Source: Pagrus major (Eukaryota > Chordata > Actinopteri > Spariformes > Sparidae). Taken from it: a DNA stretch of 64,000 nt. Below, piece after piece: positions 1-10,829 of this stretch. The position numbers were made by a program, and so were the translations under genes. Numbering within the stretch: the first letter of the stretch is position 1; each line of letters starts with the position of its first letter. Under the pieces are notes generated by a model. That model was not told the origin of the DNA. It saw only the letters and a program-made list of their open reading frames with translations, and made no database searches. The stretch is taken from assembly GCF_040436345.1 (NCBI RefSeq), contig NC_133238.1:11796126-11860125 (forward strand), read 5' to 3'.

Positions 1-594
<594 letters not shown>

Positions 595-775
595 ACATCC
601 AAACAATCTAAACTGTTGTGGGGAGAAGAAGAGAGGAGAGGGGTCCTGTTGGTTAAGGAGCACTTGGTTTGTAAAACATGTCAAAATACAAATGTACCTG
701 TCTCGTCATCCTGAAAGAAAGTTCTATTTAATGTTTTCAATGGAAGATGGAATAAAACACTGTCTTTACACAAAA
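595..775 (+). other. atp5f1b: 3' UTR of atp5f1b with poly(A) signal
   Basis: The canonical AATAAA hexamer is at 751-756, about 160 bases after the stop codon, followed by a T-rich stretch, so cleavage near 770-780 is likely. A second AATAAA lies at 946-951 and could serve a longer transcript. The exact cleavage point is inferred. Confidence 0.7.
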
Positions 776-1125
776 CAGCTCGTCAACTGTATATTTCCTG
801 AAGGCTTTAAAAGTTGTAGTTGATAAACTTGTTCCTAATAGGGGGGTTTCATGAAATTGCTGTCCTTCTCCACTTTGACCACAGGATAGCAGTCTTGAGC
901 CATGTTAAGCTTTCTGAACTGTGTTGCAGCTTTGTCTCTTACTGAAATAAAACGGTGGACAAACAATTGGATGAGTGTTTGTTTCAACACATGGTAAGGG
1001 AAGAACTATTACAGCTGGTTTGGTACATTTCGAACATTTTTCATAACTCATATCTATATTTGCATCAAATTGATTGCCAATTTGAGGGGATTCCAGATGT
1101 TTTTTACTCAGATGGACACTTTTTA

Positions 1126-1330
1126 AAGGGACAGTATGTAAAATATTTGCAAACATTCAAAAATGAGGTGCAGAGGTATCTGCTGAAGTTGGCATGTCCA
1201 TAATCAGCTGTCCTGTGCTGATGGTGTAAACATCAATCCTCTGGTCCCCGAGCTCCCAGACTGAACTGCTAACTAGCTACGGGCTGTGTTTACTACGAAT
1301 TTGATAGGTGACTGATTCTTAGACATTGCA

Positions 1331-1363
<33 letters not shown>
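1126..1363. repeat. MITE-like interspersed repeat with adjoining T-run
   Basis: The segment begins AAAGGGACAGTATGTAA and ends near 1318-1332 with a rough inverted counterpart (ACATTGCACCTTTT). This resembles a small non-autonomous DNA element common in fish. It is followed by an uninterrupted run of 31 T at 1333-1363. The inverted ends match only partly, so the element is old and its class is uncertain. Confidence 0.45.
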
Positions 1364-1366
<3 letters not shown>

Positions 1367-2191
1367 GGGTCATAAGAGAAATGAGACAAAACAATAATAA
1401 AGAAGTCTGACAGCAGGGTTTGAGTTATATTTAAGCCAATTTTAGGCCATTTTTATGGTCATACTGGGCAGATATATGAATACCTTTACCACATTTCAGT
1501 GCTTCCCAGCAATAATGATTTGACCTTGACCCATAGACTGGGATCTTGAAGCACCGAGGGAGCGTTGGTGCTCTTTATTATCGTACTATCACTTCTTGAG
1601 GTGCAATGTGGCTAGGTGCTAGCTATTTAGCATGCTTTAGTACTTGGGTCAATGTCTCTGCAACACAATATGTTGACTTAAGTCCAAACAGTTTGTTTCT
1701 TGGCATTCTTGTAATTTCAGCTATATTTGTAATGTTTTACTGACCTTTAAGGCCTACAGCAACCACGAGAAAAAATAAGACACTCGAAGAAACTGAATCC
1801 ACTGGTTTTTAATAGTTTTCAAGACATGTTTCAAGCCTGTACACACCGCCACGAAATATCACTCATGTACATACAGGAAGAAGCACTTTACTTTTCAGCT
1901 CCATATGTACTTTGTAGGTGAGTCCAAACCAGGCTGTTTTTTTTTATTTTTTACTGCTCTGGGCTAAGATCAGATCATTGGCCTGAGCGAAGCCCTATCT
2001 GCCACTAGATAAGGTGGCCTTGAAAATGCCCACAGTTACACTGCATGTCAGAAAAGCCAGTCTATAGAAAATAAAGACAATGTGCTTTTTTAAATTGAAT
2101 GGTTAATGTCACAGAGGTAAGGCCTTCCAGCGACAAAGATTAGACTGAAAGACTTATATTGGATAACACATGGACTTTAAAAAAGCACACT
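1364..2191. other. Intergenic, convergent 3' ends of atp5f1b and the SDR gene
   Basis: No coding gene is visible. This is the tail-to-tail interval between atp5f1b (+) and the SDR gene (-). On the minus strand an AATAAA reads through at about 2189-2194, overlapping the SDR stop codon, and A-rich hexamers lie near 1940-1950. The SDR 3' UTR therefore probably occupies part of this stretch. Confidence 0.5.
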
Positions 2192-4696
2192 TTATTGCAT
2201 CTGCCTGGCAATAGGAATGGCCTCTCTGCTCATGAGATAGTCACTGAAGCAGGTTGGCATGTAGGACAGCGGCAGCCAGAAGAGCTTGGCGTCCCAGCCT
2301 GGTGAGTAGCGGGTGCGTGGCCGGACGGCGGCTACAGCGTGCTCCATACAGTTGACCACCTTCATCAGATCTCCATCACTTATCTTGGCAACTTTGTCTG
2401 ATATCATCACTTCCACTGGGAGGGGAAAAAGAAGCGGAGTAAATACATTTGTGAATTGAAACACGAATGACAGAAAAGATGAGGCAAACTTACCCTTCTT
2501 CAGAAATTCTGTTCCATAGTCATCTTTGACCTCCTGGGGCAGTCTGTCCCACAGCGTGTGGACGTTTTTGGTCAGGATAGCAGCGTCAGTCACGTTTGTT
2601 TTGAAGAAGCCTGGCTCAATGCAGAGGACTTTGACGCCAAAAGGTGCCATGTTTAACCTAAATCAAAGAGTTAATTCATTAATAATATTGTTAATCTGTA
2701 CAATCAGTACTTGTGAGCAAAGTAAGTAATCTCTCTGTTGACATTCTGACAAATAATTGACTGTCTGAGTTAATGTTTCACCTGAGACTGTCATTGAAAG
2801 CCTCCACACCATACTTGGAGACACAGTACGGGCCTCCTGTAACACTGATCCTCCCAAACACACTGGCTACATTGACCACCCTCCCCTTGGCCTTCTTGAT
2901 AAGCTGCAGGACGCTTAGGGTCACCGCAATCACCCCGTTCAGGTTCACGTCCAGCATGTTTTTGTAGTCATCGATGGTCAGCCAATCACACGCAGCACTG
3001 GGGACGGACACGCCTGCATTGTTCACTACAGCCCACAAACCTAGAGGAATCACACAGAGGACGTCTGGTCAATAAAGCTGTTTTTAACACTTTTAATCTA
3101 AATGTTAAAACTTCAAAACCAGCAGACAGAGTCTACTGAAGAGATGAGTCCAATACTGCAGGAGAGAGAATTCAAAGCATGCCAACAAGGTTTCAGGTGA
3201 GGGTAGTGGGTTGGGTGATGACTGGCATCAGTGTGTGCTGGTTAAATGTTTGACAGTGCAATGGTGGAACGCATGTTAACTAGCATACTACTGTTGACAG
3301 AAACTTAAAATCTCACCTCCACTTCTCACTGAAGAATAGAAAACCTGTGTTGCCCGCTCCCCCCCCACTTTTTCAGACTTGTTTTAACCATCTGCTTTTG
3401 TTTTTTTCTCACTGCAATGCATTTCTACAGCAAGTTGTTGCACTACGCTAATCTCCATTTTGTTTATGTCTGCTTCCCCAGAGCCATGAAGCCACACCAT
3501 GGCTGCTGCACAGAGCGCTGTTCGCTGTTTATTCAAGATGTATTAATGTTGAATGTGTCATGTGTCCAAATTGCATAAAACTTGACACTGCACTTCCTTG
3601 GGTCCTCAGTCACGAACCTGGCAAGTGCGAAGTAGATCGGATGAACGGTTCTCGAGATATGTGAGTAACAGACAGACAGAGAGTCCTTGCTTTGTAGTTA
3701 GATGACTTCTAAGAGAGTTAATCACTCTGCCGTCCTCAGATTATGAACTAATAACTAATGATTGATGATCTACATAATCAAAGAGCACTTTTACCTTACA
3801 AAGAATTAAATCATATAATTGTATAATATATAACTTAATTGGAACCTTCTTTTGCCGCAGGCCAGACTTTGGCCATCTTGGATCTCCAGCTATGCATTGA
3901 ACTATGTGGGGCTGTACTTAGGCACAGTAGTATTTATTTAGCTAAATGCTAATGTCAACATGCTCATAATGACACTCCTAACATGCTGATGCTATGCAGG
4001 TATTTTGTTTACCATGTTCACCATCTTGTTTTAGCTTGTTAGCACGCTAACATTAGCCTATAAGCACAAAAAATCATGTATTTGGTCATAAACTAAAGTA
4101 CTGGACACATTTAACTTTCGCTCTGATAGTGGCACTAGATGAAAAGTCAGAGGTTCATCAAAGTTATTACAATTAGCATTCGCTAGTTAGCATGAAACAC
4201 AAAGTATAATTGAGGCTGATTGGAAATGTCATTGGTTTTCCATGTATTTTGGCCTGAAGAGGGCCCAGTTGAAAGGTCAGAGGATCACCAAGGTTACTAT
4301 AATTCATCCCAACGGGAACATGTAGTTTCATGCTTATCAAGCCAACAGTTGTTCACATATCTCCGCTAACAGTCAACACTCACCGTGCTCCCCCACTTTG
4401 TCCTTGATCATCGCTGCAACTTTGGCAACGCTGTCCTTGGACCGGACATCCAGGTGTGTTGTGATCAGGTTGCCTGAGCACGCCTTCCTCAGCTCCTCTT
4501 CTCCCTTCTCGCTGAAACAAGAAGCGATCACTCTGAACCCCTTCTTGTCCAGGTGGCGGGCCAGGAGGTTTCCAAAGCCAGAGTCGCAGCCTGTGATGTA
4601 CACATACTTGTTGCCTTTGTCAGGGACTCTTGGAAGCTCCCTGACCCAGCGGTACAGGTAGTAGAAAACCAGCAGCCCCAGGAGGTACAGGAACAT
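2192..4696 (-). CDS. Retinol/hydroxysteroid dehydrogenase, SDR9C family (RDH5/RDH16/HSD17B6-like)
   Basis: This is a complete four-coding-exon gene: 4384-4696, 2782-3040, 2494-2657 and 2192-2415, all with GT/AG junctions. The joined frame is 960 nt, giving 319 aa, the usual SDR9C length. The N-terminus has a hydrophobic anchor (residues 1-14), so ER membrane attachment is likely. SDR motifs are intact: cofactor glycine motif TGCDSGFG (35-42), NNAG (111-114), catalytic Ser164 and YCVSK (Tyr176, Lys180). The C-terminal PRTRYSPGWDAK block resembles RDH5, RDH16 and HSD17B6 more than DHRS9. Known family members oxidise retinol or 3-alpha/17-beta hydroxysteroids with NAD; the substrate here cannot be read from sequence. 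The start follows a good acceptor (AG at 4699-4700) two bases upstream of ATG. The gene lies between atp5f1b (tail to tail) and abcb11 (head to head). Likely database names are 'retinol dehydrogenase 7-like' or 'hsd17b6-like'; I give no symbol. Confidence 0.93.
3590..3700. repeat. Degenerate interspersed repeat in the SDR intron
   Basis: A stretch including CGGTTCTCGAGATATGTGAG followed by a run of CAGACAGACAGA resembles the tail of a common teleost dispersed repeat. It lies in the intron between coding exons 3041 and 4383. It is recognised by memory of similar fish sequences only. Confidence 0.4.
3850..4345. repeat. Teleost interspersed repeat rich in TTAGC/GCTAA words
   Basis: This intronic segment carries the GCTAACATG-type wording and the AAAGTCAGAGGTTCATCAAAG block that recur throughout fish genomes. 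A second, similar block (GAAAGGTCAGAGGATCACCA) begins at 4273, so the repeat contains an internal partial duplication (4141-4173 versus 4273-4309). The class is unknown to me; no coding capacity is seen. Confidence 0.5.
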
Positions 4697-4698
4697 GA

Positions 4699-6054
4699 CT
4701 GTATGGACAAAGAACAGGAAATGTGATTTCTCAGAAGAGACTTTTAGTCACACTGAGCCCATATGCTGTAATATAATGTTGTGCAAGTCAAAGTTACCTG
4801 CTGTGGCTCTTGTTTAAACTAGACCAGCATGAGCCAGTTCTGGCATGTAGATGTACATAATCTCAGTAGTGCTTGAGATACTTGCTTGCACTTGCTCCTC
4901 TGTTCTCCTACTTTACTACATTTGGGAGGAAATAATGTACTTCGTCCCTTTTACCTCTTAACATATGATTGGTTTATAAAAGTCAATGCTGTACATAAAA
5001 CCAATCAGGTTAAAATTAACTCCACTTTATCCAATTACCACAGTAAAATGCTACTCATACATTATGTTGATGAAGGTTCTCAGCCATCCAGGTCATGGCA
5101 AATCTAGGTGCTGTATCGCACGCAACTGGACTTGTTTCAGTTTCTTGAAGATGTTTCACCTCTCATCATCCAAGAGGCTCAGTTCTGACCAACTGGAGGG
5201 GAGTTGCAGGCTATTAAACTGTGTGGGAGTGTCCTTACAGAGTCGTTACGGACACATGAGCTCTGAGTTTCAGAGTCGTTAGGGCTACAGAAGTGGAACA
5301 GTGAAGGAAATAAATCCGAGCACTGACCATCACAACCAGTAGTTACCACAAAACATACGCACAAAATAATCACAATCTCAGAGAGACAAAGGAAGAGAGC
5401 CACGACTTACTTAAGTGTGTAATCAGGATAATGACGTTGACACTGATCATTAGATTATAACTGCCACATTCATGTGAAACACAATTTCACTGTTGGTTTT
5501 GTAGTCCTATTTGTATAGGACTACAACTAATAATTATTTTTTTGCTATGGGCTGATTTCTAATGATTTCCTCCATTAATCACATGTTTTTAAGCTGGAAC
5601 CTTCAGATCTAACTAATAAAACAGTCAAACAATTGTAATGAAGTTAAAAAGAGCATCTGTGACATTTAACAGAGATTTAAACATCTCTGTCACTACACAT
5701 GGATAGTAAGCATAAACTGTCTGTCAGATGACTTTAATATTACATTTCTGGTGATTTAATGTAACTACAAAGTAAAGTCCTTCAGTGACTTCCTTAAGTT
5801 ATTGATGCTAAATTGCTCAACAACAACAAGAAGGTTGAACTGATTTCAAAGTTCACTTACTCAACGTTTATCTTCCTGATGAACAGATAAAAATGTTGCT
5901 ATGCTTTTCTTTCTGGGCTGGTGTGCACAACATGTAACCTCACATACAAACACAGTCGTCCCTCTGTATAACAGTCTGTGGACAGGCTGGAATAAACACT
6001 CTCCCTGCAGTTTTCTGTCTAAATGTGTAAACTACAGAACATTAGGTCTTACTT
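4699..6054 (-). other. First intron of the SDR gene (5' side)
   Basis: This is inferred to be the intron between a probable leader exon ending at 6055 and coding exon 1 starting at 4698. The acceptor (pyrimidine-rich stretch then CAG) is clear. Apart from the repeat at 5066-5300 I see nothing coding. The open frames here lack splice or family support. Confidence 0.5.
5066..5300. repeat. Common fish retroelement-associated repeat
   Basis: The words GGTTCTCAGCCATCCAGGTC, GTTTCAGTTTCTTGAAGATG and TTTCACCTCTCATCATCCAA, in this order, are typical of a repeat found many times in teleost genomes, thought to be retroelement untranslated sequence. The class cannot be settled by eye. Confidence 0.5.
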
Positions 6055-6160
6055 GCGGCGCAGAGGTCTCCCTTGGCTGTCTGACCACCAGTGGAGGAAT
6101 GTGAAGCTCTCCGCCCTCCAGAGATTATGACGTCCCCTTCCACCAATAGGAGAGCTGCAG
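6055..6160 (-). promoter_or_regulatory. Probable leader exon and promoter of the SDR gene
   Basis: On the minus strand a donor (GCAA|GTAAGA) ends a possible non-coding exon at 6055. Just upstream, the plus strand shows GACGTC within TATGACGTCC (about 6128-6137, CRE-like) and CCAAT at 6143-6147 (an inverted CCAAT box for a minus-strand gene). The spacing suits a short leader exon starting near 6100-6120. This is inference; no transcript data are available. Confidence 0.45.
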
Positions 6161-6252
6161 AGTCATAAACAGGGACAAGACAACTGGCGCCACCTGTCGG
6201 CAAGACTGGGAACAGCTGCAGCTATCTGCACATCTGTTGGGGCCCAAAGATG

Positions 6253-6281
6253 AAAAATAAAATAAAATAAAATAAAATAAA
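6253..6281. repeat. (ATAAA)n microsatellite
   Basis: About five uninterrupted copies of a 5-bp A-rich unit lie just upstream of the SDR promoter region. Confidence 0.9.
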
Positions 6282-6372
6282 CATACATGATTTATACACT
6301 CATTCTATATATTATATATGATATAGCCTTCTGTTCATTACATTGTGTGGCCAGTTCGTTACATTGTGTGAC

Positions 6373-6705
6373 CAGTGATGTAATGTAAAAAAAGTACGTA
6401 TACTCAAGTCCTGTACTTAAGTAAAATCTTTACTTGAGTATTTCCGTATTTCTGCTACTGTATTCTGCCACTGCACTGCATTAAGGAGGCAAATATCAGA
6501 TTTATAATAAAAAAAAACAAAAAAACAAAACAAACATTGTTTCTGATATCTAGAAAAATGCTGAATATCGGCTCTAATAATCGTTCTACCCATACTAAAT
6601 AGTATATAAGTACATTTCTTCTTCTTTAAGTGTTTTGTATGGTTGACTTTCACTTTTACCAAAGTAATATCTTTAATATGACTTTGGGTACTTTGTACAA
6701 CACTG
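6373..6705. mobile_element. Non-autonomous hAT-like element (MITE)
   Basis: The left end begins CAGTGATGTA followed by AAAAAAAGTACG; the right end reads GTACTTTGTACAACACTG, which is its approximate inverse. The interior is full of TACTTAAGTA-type words, characteristic of a very frequent fish MITE. The length is 333 bp with no coding capacity. hAT assignment rests on the CAGTG termini; an 8-bp target duplication is not evident. Confidence 0.55.
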
Positions 6706-9700
6706 CCTACTACAGGCCAATCAACTGACTTTTACATTCCCTGTTTTTGACCTGAAAAGTGCAGAAATATAATGTGTTAAAACATTATTAGTTTTCACAA
6801 TAGAAATATAAACATAATTAATTAATTGCTCTTGTATTTATTTATTATTTTACTTGAATTGTATTAAGTAGAGTACAGCTGTCAGTGGTCAGTCTCATAA
6901 AACCTATAAAATAATCATTATAAAAAAGTGTGACGTGTCTAAATGTTTCCATTATTTAATTACCTCTCATTATTTATTTATACTTTCTATATTTATCTGT
7001 TCTTATTTCTGTAATGTCTCCTCTGGGGATCAATAAAGGCTCATCCTATCTTATTTCAGCACTTATTTACTTATTTCCTCATTTAGTTTCCATGTTTATT
7101 TATGTATTCATCAATGTGGAGACACTCCTCTGCTTACATAGTATCATTAATATCTATAAATACATATAAATGTTTTTCTCCAACATTACATTTACATGCA
7201 GTGTATATTAAACAGCTGAAATACAAGTTAATGGCAAAGGCCTCATATTTCATCTCGTTATCTCAGTGACATCTAATCAGCTCTAACAGGGGGATACCAT
7301 TAAAATCCTATTTATCTGGTGGCGATTGCTGTTTTTTCTGCTTAGTTGAACAGATTTCTAAAATACTGCAGTCTTGGTTTGTTTCGTATTGTAGGGTTTT
7401 CTGTCTCGCTGTTGTTTATATAAGAGGGCACTATGAAACAACATACAACATATTCAAAACCTCAAGGTTAAAATGTTGCTAATGTTGATGTCTTATCATC
7501 CAGAAAAAAATGCTGCTCAATAGATTTTCTGTTTCCTTTCTATGCTCGTGCACATGATTACACTTCCTGCCTCTGTCCAACAAAACAGGATGTCCTAATG
7601 ATATCCTCATTATAACCACAGACGGCGAAGGCCTATATTCTCTATGCTGGTTATGGGTTAGCCTACATTTCTTGATATGAGTGAACTTCACATAAACAGC
7701 TTATTTCTTCACATTAAATAAAGTGTTCCCTCTTTCTCTTTTACAGTGTCGACCAAGGGTCATGGGAAGCTTTTTACATTTCTACCACAAGGTGGCAGCA
7801 GTGTTGTTTGGAGATTCATTTCCTGTTGTCCAGATGCTGCCTTCATGCACTCCTCGAAGATATCTTTACAGTAATTAAGCTGTGATTACAAGTGTTTGCA
7901 CATGTGAATGCTCCAGGCCTGTGTTTGAAATAGAAAATAGAAATACAAAACATGCTCATACACAGCGCTGTTAAACAAAGTTGAGTAGTAAAATATCTTC
8001 TTCTAAAATACGTCTTCCAACCTCTAAATGTCAAATCAAAACTCAATCTAAAAGAATAAAAAACATGATTCAATTCTTCAGTTGTTGACCTATAATAATA
8101 TCCTCTTCTCTGACACATGTTCGTAGGCTTTGTCTCTGAAGTTTCCTGACAGCATTTGAAGGCAGCGGTGAATGACCGCAGGCACACGACCCCCAGTGAG
8201 CAATCAATTGTTCTCATTTGTAAACATGAAGGAATCCAATCAGTCAAAATGACACACAAGTAGTAGGTTATCGTACGTAATTGAATCGCCTGATGAATAG
8301 ATGGAAATTAAACTTTTTTTGAGACTTAAAAAAATCTAGAATCAGACCTGTTGCACCTCTGTTTATTCAAGCGTTAATGATTTAACCAAACCTACAACAA
8401 AACATTGGTTAACATTGGGTTTAATTGTCCATTACATTTTACCCTTGGCTAACAAAAGAGGATAACTCAGGACTTACTGCTGTCCAAACAAACCAGATAC
8501 AGGCCGACAATGTCTCACCAAATTTTGTTATTCCCTTTGAGAATTCAGAAAAGGTTTCTCAGAACAGAAATGTATCCTACAGTTAATAAAATGCAAGAAA
8601 AGGTGAGCTGACAATTCATTTATTAGCAAGTTAAATAAATAAACCTTCACTCTACCTATTTTTATATGTCTGAAACGTATTATTTATATCACATTAGTAT
8701 GTTGGTCAGCAGTATGAGGACATTGATTCCCTAGTTATTGCAGTCAAGGAAAAAAACGACAAACGTCTCCAAACGTGAAGCGGACCAGGAATTGGAGTGG
8801 AAGAGGGCAATAACCTCCGGTGCACAATGTTTGAATGTCAACACACTGCTGGTGCTCGGATGAAAAGTAAAACTGTGTTGTAGCTTTAGTGCCTGTGTGA
8901 CTTTTGAGAAACAGTGTGGATATTATGGGATAATGTTAAACGCATAACCACAATTTAACAGTAGCAACAGTATGGAAGAGTGTTAGAGTGAGCAATGTCT
9001 GTTATTGTAGATATACTAGCTAATTTTGCTAATATTAGCTGACATTAGCCTCCGTAAGCTACTGGTCACACCAGACTAAGTATCAAAACTATGGAGTGTA
9101 TTGAATTGAGTAAAATGTGTTGAATAACAGTTATACTTATCGTTCATAAGAAGAAGAATGTTTTATTTCTTTTTTAAAAAGTTAATAACTGCTTAAAAAG
9201 TAGCATAATTAGCTAACGTGGTGTGTTTGTAGATGCAATCCCAGCCTTTTGACACACAGTAATTCTGATGCTTAAGTGGGGAAGAGTTTTAAGAGTCTTT
9301 AACTCTTACTCTTTTAAAAAGTAAAACTTATAATGCACAAAATAAGCTACGATCACACTACATGATGTAGCACAAACGGTTGTATCTGAAAATGTCCTGA
9401 GGCCACAGCACTGGACACAAAATGGCCCTCCACTGTCAGCAATGCTGATACACTGACAGAGCACATTAGGTTAATACTGGGGCTGTCAACCATTAAAAAT
9501 TAATCTAATTAATTACGAGCTTATTTGCTATAAGCATTTGAAGACATTTCAGTGCAAATTGATTTTGGTAGATGAGCGAATCAATGAATAAATGCACTTT
9601 CTGAACTTTAAAAGGAGGTTATGTTAATATTTTAATGTATAATACATGAAGCTAAATTGGGGTTTACGTCTATTAGACACATCGTCTACTTTTAGATTTC

Positions 9701-10600
9701 CTTGATTATTCACACTTCATTTTTTTCTTTTCTTACATTCCTTTAAGGCTTTGGACACCGTCAGGGAATAACGTTGTTAATTCTCATTAACTCGGGATGT
9801 TTGGCTTTGAAGATTTCTTTTGTAATGCAAAGGAAACACTGTATAGTAATCCCAATTGTAAGTCTTTTCAATAAATCGAGTGATCGGTCCACTGAAGCTG
9901 TTTTTAAAGGCCGGCTCTCAGAACGCTCTAAAGCCATCAGAGTAATTGAAGAATTGTCCACTAAAGCCTCTCGTCTTTGCTTAAACCCTATTAATCCCTG
10001 CACTAATCAGGACCTTTCAGTTTCAGGGTCCATCAAATCGTGTCAAGTCTTGGAGAAAGAAATCCAAACACTCCAAACACAACAGTTTGCTTCACGCTTC
10101 TTCTTGGTTATTAGTATTAGGCGCCCGACTGACAGGCAGGCTGGCGTTATAATCCAGTGTACCATGTTAGCAAACAACTGGACAAGATTTACATGTTTTA
10201 AAAACTTAAACAAACAGGTGTCTGCTCTGTAGGAGCACATTAGTATATGATTCACAAAGAATATTGTGAGAAGGATTACACAACACTCATTTAAAAGCTA
10301 TTACCTGTGAGAATTCATCAGTAAGGATGCAGTAACAGGGAAATGTTTGCCCGCCGGGGTCAGTGGCCTAAACCGACAGGACACTTACCCTCAAACAAAA
10401 CACTCTGACCCTGAGTGCCAACCAAGCCCAAATCTGCTCAATAAGAGCACGTGACTCGCTACCAAGGTGCACAGTGTGTCCTCCTACACACCAGTGACAA
10501 GGCACCACTACTACAACTAACTGGAGGACAAAACAGCTGCATGTCTGGATACCGTACGGCCTTTTCTCTCTGAGCCCAGGATTAGTTTCAATCGCAGATA
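6706..10600. other. Shared upstream interval between the SDR gene and abcb11
   Basis: This AT-rich sequence has no convincing coding exon. It contains a LINE/SINE-type tail near 7010-7045 (GGGGATCAATAAAGG, the complement of the common fish TTTATTGATCCCC tail) and a decayed element starting near 9478 (GGGGCTGTCAACCATTAAAA). Regulatory sequence for both divergent genes is likely here. I saw a CACGTG E-box at 10449-10454 but no clear FXR inverted repeat, the element known to drive mammalian ABCB11. Confidence 0.5.
9478..9620. repeat. Decayed DNA-element remnant
   Basis: GGGGCTGTCAACCATTAAAA followed by AATTAATCTAATTAATTACG matches the start of a repeat often seen in fish, in which the copies carry runs of TTAAT words. 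Only one end is recognisable. Confidence 0.4.
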
Positions 10601-10633
10601 CGATTGTTTTGTTCTTAAAAAGGAAACGTGCAG
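10560..10633 (+). promoter_or_regulatory. abcb11: Probable 5' leader exon and promoter of abcb11
   Basis: A strong donor, GTGCAG|GTAAGT, ends a likely non-coding exon at 10633. It would join the exon starting at 10820, which carries the ATG. Human ABCB11 also begins with a non-coding exon (family knowledge). The transcription start is not identifiable; T-rich and A-rich stretches at 10600-10620 are not a clear TATA box. Confidence 0.5.
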
Positions 10634-10829
10634 GTAAGTTTCTCATTTTTAAACGGGCTCGTAATGTCTAATTTTATTTTTCCTTTAAAGTGGATGACAG
10701 CTAAATAAAATAAAAAAAAACCTACTTTCAAGTGGGATTTAAATTCTGACATGACAGTCACACAGTAATTATTCTAGTTTTGGACACCTGAAAAGCGCTT
10801 TAATTCTTGCTTTTCCCAGATGAGTCAAC

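Noticed and set aside
7843..8259. 138-codon minus-strand open frame
   Set aside because: No domain, no splice signals of note and AT-rich non-coding composition.
10380..10420. FXR response element (inverted repeat) upstream of abcb11
   Set aside because: CTGACCCTGAG near 10405 is only a half-match; no proper inverted repeat with one-base spacing was seen.
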